A stretch of DNA of 37,450 nt. Source: EsbW-18 sp033811555. GTDB lineage: Bacteria > Patescibacteriota > Minisyncoccia > Phycocordibacterales > EsbW-18. Below are positions 15,582 to 22,691 of this stretch, in pieces; position 1 is the first letter of the stretch, and each line of letters begins with the position of its first letter. The notes below the pieces were generated by a model that had not been told where the DNA came from, did no database searches, and worked only from the letters and a program-made list of their open reading frames with translations. The stretch spans positions 1-37,450 of the forward strand of contig JAPXOG010000004.1 of the NCBI GenBank assembly GCA_033811555.1. The letters are read 5' to 3'. The position numbers and the translations under genes are program-made.

Positions 15582-15590
15582 ATTCTTCGG

Positions 15591-15613
15591 CGTGCCAGGT
15601 TTCAACTGGCACG
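15591..15613 (+). terminator. Hairpin after the FAD oxidoreductase gene
   Basis: CGTGCCAG-GTTTCAA-CTGGCACG forms a perfect 8-bp stem ten bases after the stop codon. There is no T-run behind it, so it may be a terminator without a U-tract or the edge of the GC-rich block that follows. Confidence 0.5.
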
Positions 15614-15646
15614 AAATTCGGAAGCGAAAAAGGAAAGGTTCAAAAT

Positions 15647-15745
15647 CCCGCCCGCATTCCTCCCCAGACCCCTCCTGCGGGCGGGAAGAAAGCCGAGGCG
15701 GGGCAATTCCATTCCCCCAGGAAAATAGTTTGCCCCACCGAGTCC
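15647..15745. repeat. GC-rich palindromic block
   Basis: Two nested inverted pairs in an otherwise AT-rich region: CCCGCCCGC (15647-15655) with GCGGGCGGG (15677-15685), and then GGCGGGGCAA with TTGCCCCACC, one mismatch, further right to about 15740. No protein-like frame is convincing. It could be a small mobile repeat (MITE/REP-like) or a structured RNA. Confidence 0.5.
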
Positions 15746-15995
15746 AAATTAGTTTTCAGGGTTTTCCTCAAAAAATGTTCGAACTTCGTCCAAAAAACAC
15801 CGCCACGAGATATATCCTTTATATACAAGTATAAGTATTCAAAGGAATTAAAGAAGAAAAAAATAAGTTAAATTGTATGCTAAGATATATTAAATACTAG
15901 TAGTTTTTTTGTAAAATAGAACGAATATAGACATTAAATTTTTATAAAAATAGCTCATTGAGGCAAAGACAAAGAGACTGACAAAGTAAAATTCA

Positions 15996-16937
15996 ATGAA
16001 TAAGAATCTAGCAAAATTACAGAAAATCGACTTACGTGATATATGGAGTGTTGAGCCTGAATTTACTAACTGGCTTTCACAAAAAGAAAACCTCGAACTT
16101 TTAAGTGAGGAAATTGGAGTTGATATAAAGCTCATAAAAACCGAAGCGAATGTCGGCTTATTTAAAGTTGACATTCTCGCCGAGGAAGAAAGCTCGGGTA
16201 GAAAAATTATTATTGAGAACCAACTTGAAGATACTAATCACGATCACCTTGGCAAGGTGATAACTTACGCATCTGGCTATGATGCTGAAATTATTGTTTG
16301 GGTTGTCCGAGATATTAGAGATGAACATCAAAGAGCGATTGAATGGCTTAACGAGCATACTGACGAAAAAATAGGATATTTTCTTATCAAAATAGAGCTT
16401 TGGCAGATTGAGGGTTCAAACCCGGCTCCAAAATTCGAAGTATTGGTAGCCCCAAATGAATGGGCAAAAACTATCAAGGCCAGTCCAGCGGGAGGTGATT
16501 TAAGCGATACTAAACTCCAGCAGTTAGATTTTTGGACAAAGTTCAAGAGATTTGTAAAAGCAAATGACACACATATTCGTTTAAGGATGCCTCGACCCCA
16601 GCATTGGTACAATATTAGTATGGGCAGTTCAGAAGCTCACATAGCCCTTACTATAAATTCCAGAGAAAATTTACTCGGTTGTGAAATTTACATCGACAAA
16701 AACAAGGAGTTATTTAAATTTTTACAGGGACGAAGTGGAGAAATAGAAAAAGAAATTGGCGAAAACGAAAAGGTTGAGTGGATAGATGCTACTGTTGCGT
16801 CGCGTATAAAAATCGAAAAAAAAGTTTCTGATGTGTTCAGCCAAAATGAAGATGAAAACTACTTCGCTTGGCTTTATCAAAAAACAATACTATTACAAAA
16901 ATTTTTCGGCAAACATTTAAGAGAATTCAAACAGTGA
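15996..16937 (+). CDS. DUF4268 protein with PD-(D/E)XK-like nuclease domain
   Basis: 313 residues. The N-terminal 130 residues have a restriction-endonuclease-like core: LFKVDILAEE supplies Asp59, IIIENQLEDTNHDHLGKVIT supplies Glu74-x-Gln76, and LGKVITYASGYDAEIIVWVV is the following helix-strand. This D...ExQ pattern occurs in PD-(D/E)XK nucleases. The C-terminal half (QLDFWTKFKRFVKAND, WYNISMGSSEAHIALTINSR, FAWLYQKTILLQKFFGKHL) matches DUF4268. Such proteins are often linked to restriction or defence loci, but no methyltransferase or other defence gene is next to it here. Start is the ATG at 15996; no clear Shine-Dalgarno. It stands alone between the GC-rich block and the cca gene, which points the other way. 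Confidence 0.8.
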   Translation: MNKNLAKLQKIDLRDIWSVEPEFTNWLSQKENLELLSEEIGVDIKLIKTEANVGLFKVDILAEEESSGRKIIIENQLEDTNHDHLGKVITYASGYDAEIIVWVVRDIRDEHQRAIEWLNEHTDEKIGYFLIKIELWQIEGSNPAPKFEVLVAPNEWAKTIKASPAGGDLSDTKLQQLDFWTKFKRFVKANDTHIRLRMPRPQHWYNISMGSSEAHIALTINSRENLLGCEIYIDKNKELFKFLQGRSGEIEKEIGENEKVEWIDATVASRIKIEKKVSDVFSQNEDENYFAWLYQKTILLQKFFGKHLREFKQ

Positions 16938-17112
16938 TATTACGCACGAACGCCAAAAGAAAAAACAGAAGAAGCAAGCGGAGAATTCCTTTCTAGACCC
17001 TTCTTCCTACGCTTACGGAATCCAAAATCAGCCAGAGTTTTGCCAAATAATATCTATTGCTAATAAAGAATCGCATCAACCAAACCCACTTCCTCATAAT
17101 TCTTCTAACTCC
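16938..17112. other. Short intergenic stretch between convergent genes
   Basis: About 175 bases between the convergent nuclease-like gene and cca. I see no hairpin with a T-run and no open frame worth reporting. Confidence 0.4.
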
Positions 17113-18807
17113 TTATTGTTTAACAATTTCTTTTTCTTCTCTTCCCTCTTCAAGCTTTTCTTGTAATATTTTTATGGCTTGATTAACGTCTCGATATTCA
17201 ACACTATTTTCTCTCTCATCTGCACTCCTAATAATTTCACAGTTATAAACTAGAGATAATACTTGTTCTCTTGTTAAATTTAACTCGTCTCGGCAACGAT
17301 CCGCTAAATGAATTAGCTCGCCTATATCTTTGCCTGCCTTAAAACCTAAAGTTATCCAATCTCGACCTCGTGTTAAAGAAACAGGGCGGCTTAACTCAAC
17401 TTCTAAGTCTCTTGCTCGTTTTAATAAATAGGGTCCAGCTAAATAATTGTCTGATGGCATTAACATTTGCTCGCGACTTTCTGGAGAGAAGAAACCTCTT
17501 CCCAAATAATCTGCTTCACTAACTAATACTAATTCATAAATTGAGGAAGGATGAATACGTTCTGCTAAACGACGAATTGCCCCATCACTAACCCCCTTGC
17601 CTTGCAAATAATTTGCATAAAACGTGGTTGGCACCATATGGTTGGCCACTAATTTAACCACCTTATCTCTAACAAATCCTGAAAAACCTATATCAGATAA
17701 AAACTTTTTAGTTGGCTCTTCGCCAGCTTTTTCATGGCCAAGGGACTTAATTACTCCATCTACCGTTTTAGTTACAGCTGGCTTACCTAAATCATGGCAA
17801 AGTGTAGCTGCAACTATAACCAAAGCCATATCTTCAGTTAATTGTTCTCGTTCGATAATTTTAGCCGCTTGGTCAACTGATAATAAAGTGTGATTCCAAA
17901 CACTTCCTTCGGGATGCCATTTTTCTTCTTGAGGGGTTTGTTCTATTGCTACTAATTCTGGATGTAATTCGTGAAAAACCCCTAATATCATTCCTGCTGA
18001 TAGGCCAAGTGAAGGTTGTTCTGATTTTATTAATAATTTTCGCCATTCTATCTCTATTCTTTCTTTTGGTAATTCTTTTATTTGAGGCACTATTTCACGC
18101 ATTAAATCCATACTTTTGGGATCTATCATTAAAGAAAATCGGCCTACAAATTGTAGTGCCCTTAAAACTCGCAGTGGATCATCTTTAAACTTTTCTTCGT
18201 CAGTAACACGTAAGCATCGGTTTTTTATGTCTTCTAAACCATTAAAATAATCATATACCTTTCCGGTTAGAGGATCAGAAGATAAGGCATTCATAGTAAA
18301 ATCTCGCCTGCGAGCTGCCTCTTTAATTGACATATGAGGATCAGTTTTAACTTCAAACCCACGATGGCCTGCTCCTATTTTGGAGTCAGTTCTTGGTAAA
18401 GAAACGTCAATATCTAATCCACTAGGCAAAGAGATCTTAAGAATTCCAAAAGCACGACCAACTACGGAAACTTTTCCTATATTTTTAATTAAATCTTCAA
18501 TAATATCTGGTTCTAAACCATATATTTCTACATCAAAATCTTTAGCTAACTTATTAAAAAAATGATCTCGTACACAACCTCCAACCAACAAAGCTCGTCC
18601 TCCAGCCGACTTAACTAAAGAGCATAATTCTAAAACTTTTTTATAAGCTTCAGCGTGCATAGTTAAACCCGCCTCCATATATCTTTCAAGCATAATTTCT
18701 GGTGCAGGGTATTCTCCCACGGCAGGAGCTGTTTCTTGATCTGAAGATAAATCCTCTTCATTAAGTGGAGATTGTTGTTCTTTTTTATTCATATTTAATG
18801 AGTTCAT
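17113..18807 (-). CDS. cca: CCA tRNA nucleotidyltransferase with HD domain
   Basis: 564 residues. It adds or repairs the 3' CCA of tRNAs. The polymerase-beta-like head has GGCVRD in LLVGGCVRDHFFNKLAKDFD, with DFDVEIYG giving the catalytic DxD, followed by the RRDFTMNALSSDPLTGKVYD and DPLRVLRALQFVGRF neck motifs typical of class II enzymes. A C-terminal HD domain (LCHDLGKPAVTK) carries the metal-binding HD pair. An N-terminal extension of about 45 residues is acidic. Four of the seven tRNAs in this window (His, Leu, Arg-TCT, Lys) lack an encoded CCA, so the enzyme is needed for synthesis, not only repair. Start at 18807; an ATG five codons on is also possible. It is a core gene lying inside the accessory-looking stretch. 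Confidence 0.93.
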   Translation of the reverse strand: MNSLNMNKKEQQSPLNEEDLSSDQETAPAVGEYPAPEIMLERYMEAGLTMHAEAYKKVLELCSLVKSAGGRALLVGGCVRDHFFNKLAKDFDVEIYGLEPDIIEDLIKNIGKVSVVGRAFGILKISLPSGLDIDVSLPRTDSKIGAGHRGFEVKTDPHMSIKEAARRRDFTMNALSSDPLTGKVYDYFNGLEDIKNRCLRVTDEEKFKDDPLRVLRALQFVGRFSLMIDPKSMDLMREIVPQIKELPKERIEIEWRKLLIKSEQPSLGLSAGMILGVFHELHPELVAIEQTPQEEKWHPEGSVWNHTLLSVDQAAKIIEREQLTEDMALVIVAATLCHDLGKPAVTKTVDGVIKSLGHEKAGEEPTKKFLSDIGFSGFVRDKVVKLVANHMVPTTFYANYLQGKGVSDGAIRRLAERIHPSSIYELVLVSEADYLGRGFFSPESREQMLMPSDNYLAGPYLLKRARDLEVELSRPVSLTRGRDWITLGFKAGKDIGELIHLADRCRDELNLTREQVLSLVYNCEIIRSADERENSVEYRDVNQAIKILQEKLEEGREEKEIVKQ

Positions 18808-18887
18808 GCAAAGGACATAATTTCACCGCCAAATAATACTTTTTGCCAGACATTAAAAAGTCACCTCAACAAAAGCAACTTCATAAA

Positions 18888-19208
18888 TTATATTTCTATC
18901 AGAATTATACTAATCACGCCCAATGCAAGTCCGAGTTTATTTAGTACTGTGAGATCTTCCTTAAAGAACAACATACCGACTAAGGCGACCAACAACAGAT
19001 TTAAAACCGTATACACGCCGACTGCTTTTGATAGATATTCGTATTTTAAAGATATTGCCCAAAATACGGTGCCAACCATATATAAAAACAGTCCGACGAT
19101 AAACAACCAGAAATGGTAAGCTGCTACCCATTTTTTAAACAAAATATCGGCGATAATTTCAAACAGCGCTCCCAAACCAACAAAAACAAAAAATAAGATT
19201 TTAGACAT
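18888..19208 (-). CDS. SMR/EamA-like small transporter
   Basis: 106 residues, four membrane helices, the usual size for the small multidrug resistance family. Glu17 in GLGALFEIIADILFKKW occupies the position of the essential EmrE Glu14. The remaining helices are LFIVGLFLYMVGTVFWAISL, YTVLNLLLVALVGMLFF and KLGLALGVISIILIEI, with the conserved mid-segment SKAVGVYTVLN matching the family's kAxAYxxxxxxG region. SMR proteins work as antiparallel dimers and export cationic compounds or guanidinium; some relatives flip lipids. Substrate cannot be told from sequence. Start is the ATG at 19208; I see no ykkC-type guanidine riboswitch upstream. Confidence 0.75.
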   Translation of the reverse strand: MSKILFFVFVGLGALFEIIADILFKKWVAAYHFWLFIVGLFLYMVGTVFWAISLKYEYLSKAVGVYTVLNLLLVALVGMLFFKEDLTVLNKLGLALGVISIILIEI

Positions 19209-19523
19209 ACCGTTTATTTTACCTTCCCTAATTCCAAAACCGTAATCAATTGCTGAGTCAGTTCAGTGGTTTTGTTCGCAGAAGTTTTATTATTTAATTT
19301 TTTATCTTGAATTACCGCTACTATATTCTTATTTTATTAAACCATTAGCATTCTTCGAACACTACAGTGTATTCAACATATAACTTTATTATATAGGATA
19401 TTTAACTTTCTTTCTTGGCGCTATGATTAACAAATTTTTAGCTGTTTTGTTCAAAATAAAAGTGTCTAGGGTAAAACTAAACAAAAATACTTCTCGCACT
19501 TTATATATTATTTTAAGAAGCAT
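19209..19523. other. Intergenic stretch with possible gene remnant
   Basis: On the minus strand an open frame without a start codon runs from about 19336 to a stop at 19214 (reads like VAVIQDKKLNNKT and TELTQQLITVLELGKVK), directly before the SMR gene. It looks like the tail of a decayed gene, but this is weak. The rest is AT-rich with nothing I can name. Confidence 0.3.
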
Positions 19524-19553
19524 AAAAGCCGAGCACGCAAGGTACCCGGCTTT
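19524..19553 (-). terminator. Intrinsic terminator of the 85-residue membrane protein
   Basis: AAAGCCG and CGGCTTT pair across a 15-base loop. It begins 6 bases after the stop at 19560 (minus strand) and is followed there by TTTTATG; a T-rich tail on the plus strand means it may work in both directions. Confidence 0.65.
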
Positions 19554-19559
19554 AATTTT

Positions 19560-19817
19560 TTAGTTTTTTTTGCGTTTTTGTAGACGCTTATAGTCGCTTA
19601 TTGCGAAAGTGACCATCCCTATTCCCCCAATGAAAAACACTACCCCCAAAAATATAAAAAAGTACTTTTCCACAATTAAACCTCCCTCCGCAGGTATTTC
19701 AGAGGCCTTAAAAAGCAATACGCCGAAAAGACACGGACCCAGACCAAACAGCGACAAAACAATGCACATCAGAAGGTTGTCATTTTTCTTCACAAATGCT
19801 TTTGCCCGACTAAGCAT
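19560..19817 (-). CDS. 85-residue membrane protein, unknown function
   Basis: Two predicted membrane helices (about 14-37, LLMCIVLSLFGLGPCLFGVL; and 49-71, YFFIFLGVVFFIGGIGMVTF) with a short extracytoplasmic loop (KASEIPAEGGLIVEK) and basic ends (MLSRAKAFVKKND, KRLQKRKKN). No family recognised. The gene looks real because GGAGGGG lies five bases before the ATG at 19817, one of only two strong Shine-Dalgarno sites in the window, and a terminator follows the stop. The leader upstream carries two small hairpins (19818-19925). Strong ribosome sites are unusual here, so the gene may be imported. Confidence 0.72.
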   Translation of the reverse strand: MLSRAKAFVKKNDNLLMCIVLSLFGLGPCLFGVLLFKASEIPAEGGLIVEKYFFIFLGVVFFIGGIGMVTFAISDYKRLQKRKKN

Positions 19818-19925
19818 TTTAACCCCTCCGCGTAGTTATGGGATTTGCCCCGTTAAAGGCTTAACGGATCTTCAATATTTGACCCGTATGTACCTCAAAA
19901 ATCTAGATTCTGCAAAGAGTTAATA
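19818..19925 (-). promoter_or_regulatory. Structured 5' leader of the 85-residue protein gene
   Basis: Minus-strand reading: CCGTTAA-GCCT-TTAACGG (19850-19867) is a perfect 7-bp hairpin and is followed closely by GGG-CAAAT-CCC, then the Shine-Dalgarno. A candidate promoter lies further upstream (TTGACT, 17 bases, TTAACT, around 19935-19965), giving a leader of roughly 110 bases. This could be a regulatory RNA leader; I do not recognise a riboswitch class. Confidence 0.4.
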
Positions 19926-19986
19926 TCAATAATTAAATTAAGTCAAGTTTTATATATGAATGAACTAGTGGGTTTGCACAAAGAAA

Positions 19987-20010
19987 AAGCCGCCCCTCAC
20001 GAGGCGGCAG
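19987..20010 (-). terminator. Terminator overlapping the stop of the GC-rich gene
   Basis: GCCGCC and GGCGGC pair across a short loop. On the minus strand it is followed by TTTTTCTTT. The TGA stop of the gene (19997-19999) lies within the hairpin, so gene end and terminator coincide. Confidence 0.8.
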
Positions 20011-20329
20011 ACTTCTTTATCATCTCAGCGAGATGCTTTTTGGCGTCTCGTACGAGCGCCGACTTATGTCGCCCGAACAATTTTGTGTTGAAACGCTCCG
20101 GCAGGCCGTTTCCCTGCCGTCGCCATACTGCGACACGAAGCCCCATCCACTCTACCGAGCCAAGCACCGCCTTCACTAGTGTCCACCTGCACCGGTAGAA
20201 GTTCCGCCTCTTTCCGTCAGCACAGAGCGTATCTCGACACTCGTCCTCCAGCCCAACCTCCCACGAGATGATGTGGGAAGTCCTGGTATCCAGTGGTTCC
20301 AGATACCAGATCGTTTCTCTCCTTCTCAT
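19997..20329 (-). CDS. 110-residue GC-rich protein, unknown function
   Basis: No family that I can name with confidence. It begins MRRRETIWYLEPLDTRT, then has a cysteine-containing stretch (DECRDTLCADGKRRNFYRC), a Trp-rich middle (WTLVKAVLGSVEWMGLRVAVW) and a basic helical end (RDAKKHLAEMIKK). The three cysteines and the WYLEPLD start would be useful search handles. The gene looks real: GGAGG sits five bases before the ATG at 20329, a promoter and a repetitive leader precede it, and a terminator overlaps its stop. Base composition is visibly richer in G and C than its neighbours, with many CGC/CTC/CCG codons, suggesting transfer from another genome. It forms its own transcript. Confidence 0.72.
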   Translation of the reverse strand: MRRRETIWYLEPLDTRTSHIISWEVGLEDECRDTLCADGKRRNFYRCRWTLVKAVLGSVEWMGLRVAVWRRQGNGLPERFNTKLFGRHKSALVRDAKKHLAEMIKKSAAS

Positions 20330-20343
20330 CTCATCCTCCTTCT

Positions 20344-20376
20344 CTCGAGGTTTAACCTCGAGGTTTAACCTCGAGG
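20344..20376. repeat. Three CTCGAGG palindromes with 13-bp period
   Basis: CTCGAGG occurs at 20344-20350, 20357-20363 and 20370-20376, separated each time by TTTAAC. The copies are identical. The block lies in the leader between the promoter (20393-20420) and the Shine-Dalgarno of the 110-residue gene. It could be a repressor operator array or an RNA hairpin that controls translation. Confidence 0.8.
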
Positions 20377-20392
20377 ATATGCATCCGCGAGG

Positions 20393-20420
20393 ATACTATC
20401 ACATTTATCCTATTTAACAA
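20393..20420 (-). promoter_or_regulatory. Candidate promoter of the 110-residue gene
   Basis: Minus strand: -35 TTGTTA (20415-20420), 16-base spacer, -10 TAGTAT (20393-20398). Predicted start near 20386 would include the CTCGAGG repeats in the transcript. Confidence 0.5.
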
Positions 20421-20443
20421 ACCCCGCTTTTGGCGGGGGTTTA
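20419..20443 (-). terminator. Terminator after rpsT
   Basis: CCCCGC and GCGGGG pair around a short TTTTG loop, with AAA before and TTT after, so it can act in either direction. It abuts the rpsT stop at 20441-20443 and its other edge touches the -35 of the next gene. Confidence 0.8.
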
Positions 20444-20707
20444 TTGTGCTGATTTTTTGAGAAGCGCTGATAATCGAGATTTCTTTCGAGATGCAGTGTT
20501 TTTCTTAATGACTCCTCTCTTTGCTGCTTTATCTATTGCTTTATATGCTTCACTGAGCTTTGCTTTCACTTCATTTGCCTTACCCGCAGAAACTGCGTCC
20601 TTAATTTCCTTAACAACATCTTTCATATTTCGCGTGCGACGCAGGTTAAAAACCCGTTTACGGGCACTACTGCGCATCGCTTTTTTTGCCTGTTGTAATA
20701 TCGGCAT
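20441..20707 (-). CDS. rpsT: 30S ribosomal protein S20
   Basis: 88 residues, the usual length. S20 binds 16S rRNA early in 30S assembly. The sequence is a basic helical bundle: AKKAMRSSARKRVFNLRRTR, then the helix VVKEIKDAVSAGKANEVKAK, then AYKAIDKAAKRGVIKKNTAS with the family's KGVIHKNxAxRxKSRL block as KRGVIKKNTASRKKSRLSAL. Start is the ATG at 20707. The promoter at 20717-20744 puts transcription start about two bases before the ATG, so the mRNA has almost no leader. It is divergent from ruvA, which starts at 20819. Confidence 0.96.
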   Translation of the reverse strand: MPILQQAKKAMRSSARKRVFNLRRTRNMKDVVKEIKDAVSAGKANEVKAKLSEAYKAIDKAAKRGVIKKNTASRKKSRLSALLKKSAQ

Positions 20708-20716
20708 GACGAAGAA

Positions 20717-20744
20717 AGAATACCAGAATACACGCTCACGTCAA
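20717..20744 (-). promoter_or_regulatory. Promoter of rpsT
   Basis: Minus strand: -35 TTGACG (20739-20744), 16-base spacer, -10 TATTCT (20717-20722). The ATG at 20707 follows nine bases later. Confidence 0.7.
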
Positions 20745-20806
20745 CCCCAAGCAAGTTTTCAGAAAATACTAAATTGCAGTATATGCCTGAAAAGGGCTCG
20801 GTTGTG

Positions 20807-20812
20807 TATACT
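20807..20812 (+). promoter_or_regulatory. -10 hexamer of ruvA
   Basis: TATACT, ending six bases before the ruvA ATG at 20819, so transcription would start at or next to the start codon. No recognisable -35 at the expected spacing. Confidence 0.55.
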
Positions 20813-20818
20813 GTATAT

Positions 20819-21385
20819 ATGATTTCACATATTACAGGGGTAATAATTGATTATGAGCCGGGATTTATAGTTGTAGAAACTGGAGGAATCGGCTACGGAA
20901 TACGCATATCTCGCGAAGCTGGTATCGGCACCAGCTTAGGCGAGCGCGTCTCTCTTTGGACATACATGTCCGTGCGAGAGAATGCACAAGAGTTATTCGG
21001 TTTTGCAACGCTTGAAGAGAAGGCATTTTTTGAGATGCTTTTACTTGTCCCTTCTATCGGTCCGCGATCTGCACTTGCAGTACTTTCTATGGCTCCTGTC
21101 GCGACTCTTAAAAAAGCGATAGCCGAGGAAAATATAACTTACCTCACCAAAGTTTCAGGTATCGGAAAAAAAACTGCAGAAAAAATTGTAGTGACACTAA
21201 AAGACCGTCTAGAGCGCGACACTGAAGGTAGCGATTTGGGTGGAGATGCCGATGTAGTTGAAGTACTTGTCTCTTTGGGTTATTCCCAACAGCAGGCGCG
21301 TAAGACCGTTCAAAAAATTGACGTAAGTATTACAGGAACCTCTGAGCGAGTTAAAGAGGCACTTAAAATTCTTGGTACTGCATAA
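20819..21385 (+). CDS. ruvA: Holliday junction DNA helicase subunit RuvA
   Basis: 188 residues from the ATG at 20819; a longer frame back to 20774 needs a TTG and would start before the promoter's -10. RuvA tetramers bind four-way junctions and load RuvB. The N-terminal OB fold begins MISHITGVIIDYEPGFIVVE. The helix-hairpin-helix domain has LVPSIGPRSALAVLS and VSGIGKKTAEKIVVTLKDR. The C-terminal RuvB-contacting domain is retained (VEVLVSLGYSQQQARKTV). First gene of an operon with murE (starts 4 bases after the stop) and the lamin-tail-like protein. ruvB and ruvC lie 9-11 kb downstream rather than adjacent. Confidence 0.95.
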   Translation: MISHITGVIIDYEPGFIVVETGGIGYGIRISREAGIGTSLGERVSLWTYMSVRENAQELFGFATLEEKAFFEMLLLVPSIGPRSALAVLSMAPVATLKKAIAEENITYLTKVSGIGKKTAEKIVVTLKDRLERDTEGSDLGGDADVVEVLVSLGYSQQQARKTVQKIDVSITGTSERVKEALKILGTA

Positions 21386-21389
21386 CATC

Positions 21390-22691
21390 ATGCTTAACTC
21401 AATTCTTAGAACAATTGAACGTTTCATTCCAAAAAAATTGTTTCGCGTACTTCAACCTATATATCACTGGGGGCTATCACTTCTTGGAGCACTAGTGTAT
21501 CGTTTTCCCTCTCGTCATATACGAGTAGTTGCAATAACTGGAACGAAAGGAAAATCTTCTACCGCAGAGTTTATAAACGCCATTTTGGAAGAAGCAGGAA
21601 ACACAACTGCAGTTCTAGGTACTATACGGTTTAAAATCGGCGAAACAGATGAACGTAATTTATATAAAATGACTGTTCCAGGTCGTTTTTTTGTACAACG
21701 CTTTTTGCGCCGTTCTGTTGATGCTGGATGTAATTGGGCAATTCTTGAAATGAGTTCGGAAGCCGCAAAACAATTCAGACATCTATGGATTGATTATGAC
21801 GCACTTGTATTTACCAATCTTGCACCTGAGCATATTGAATCACATGGTTCGTATGAAAACTATCGCGCTGCAAAGCTATCCATAGCCAATAGACTTGCTA
21901 AATCACGAAAAAAGGAAACTATCTTAATCGCAAATGCAGACGATCCTGAAAGCAACCTATTTTTAGACACCAACACAACTTATTCAGTTCCTTTTTCTAT
22001 ATCTGAAGCAAAAAACTTGAAAACCGAAAAGGAATCCTCTTCGTTTTTGTATAAACGAATAAATTTTACTGTACATCTCCCCGGTTTATTCAACGTCTAT
22101 AACGCACTTGCTGCAATTACATTTGCTGAAACTCTAAATATTGACCCTGCAGTATGTGTTTCGGGAATTGATAGAGTTACTCGCATTCGTGGGCGTGCAG
22201 AGTTTATACGAGAAGAACAACCTTTTGATGTTGTTGTTGATTATGCGCACACACCAGAGTCACTTGAGGCACTATATTCTGCTTTTACGGGAAGCAAAAA
22301 CATTTGCGTGCTTGGCAATACTGGAGGAGGACGCGATACATGGAAACGCCCAAAAATGGCTTCAGTGGCAGAAGCACACTGCGACCAAATAATTTTTACT
22401 AATGAAGATCCTTACGATGAAGACCCACAAAAGATTATAAGCGCAATGGCAGAAGGAGTTACTAACAAAGAAAAACTATCTGTTATTCTTGACCGTCGTG
22501 AAGCTATACGTGAGGCATTGGTTCGTGCACACAAACTTCGCAATCGCGCAAAAAAGGCGCGTATTTCCGTACTTATTACCGGAAAGGGTTCGGATCCGTA
22601 TATTATGGGGCCACGCGGCTCAAAACTTCCGTGGGATGATGCGATGGTTATACGAGAAGAATTAAAAAACATACAAAAGACATATGCGTGA
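21390..22691 (+). CDS. murE: MurE-like UDP-MurNAc-peptide ligase, N-terminally reduced
   Basis: 433 residues from the ATG at 21390, four bases after ruvA. It ligates the third amino acid to UDP-MurNAc-L-Ala-D-Glu in peptidoglycan synthesis. The ATP-binding P-loop is in VVAITGTKGKSSTAEFINA; later come ILEMSSEAAKQ, FTNLAPEHIESHGSYENYRAAK, the LPGLFNVYNALAAI motif and DYAHTPESLEALY. The usual N-terminal UMP-binding domain (about 90 residues) is replaced by a short hydrophobic segment (IYHWGLSLLGALVYRF). The position that selects the amino acid reads NEDPYDEDP rather than the DNPR of meso-diaminopimelate enzymes, so the substrate is not assigned. Its last bases overlap the next gene (ATGCGTGA). 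Confidence 0.88.
   Translation: MLNSILRTIERFIPKKLFRVLQPIYHWGLSLLGALVYRFPSRHIRVVAITGTKGKSSTAEFINAILEEAGNTTAVLGTIRFKIGETDERNLYKMTVPGRFFVQRFLRRSVDAGCNWAILEMSSEAAKQFRHLWIDYDALVFTNLAPEHIESHGSYENYRAAKLSIANRLAKSRKKETILIANADDPESNLFLDTNTTYSVPFSISEAKNLKTEKESSSFLYKRINFTVHLPGLFNVYNALAAITFAETLNIDPAVCVSGIDRVTRIRGRAEFIREEQPFDVVVDYAHTPESLEALYSAFTGSKNICVLGNTGGGRDTWKRPKMASVAEAHCDQIIFTNEDPYDEDPQKIISAMAEGVTNKEKLSVILDRREAIREALVRAHKLRNRAKKARISVLITGKGSDPYIMGPRGSKLPWDDAMVIREELKNIQKTYA

Noticed and set aside
15592..15834. Plus-strand 80-residue open frame after the FAD gene
   Set aside because: It runs through the hairpin and GC-rich palindromes, has low-complexity Arg/Ser content and no family character.
19209..19336. 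ykkC guanidine riboswitch before the SMR-like gene
   Set aside because: None of the conserved ykkC motifs are present; the stretch reads better as a gene remnant or spacer.
14058..20440. Integrative element with tRNA-Ser as attachment site
   Set aside because: No integrase and no repeat of the tRNA 3' end found at the far side; only the looser accessory label is kept.
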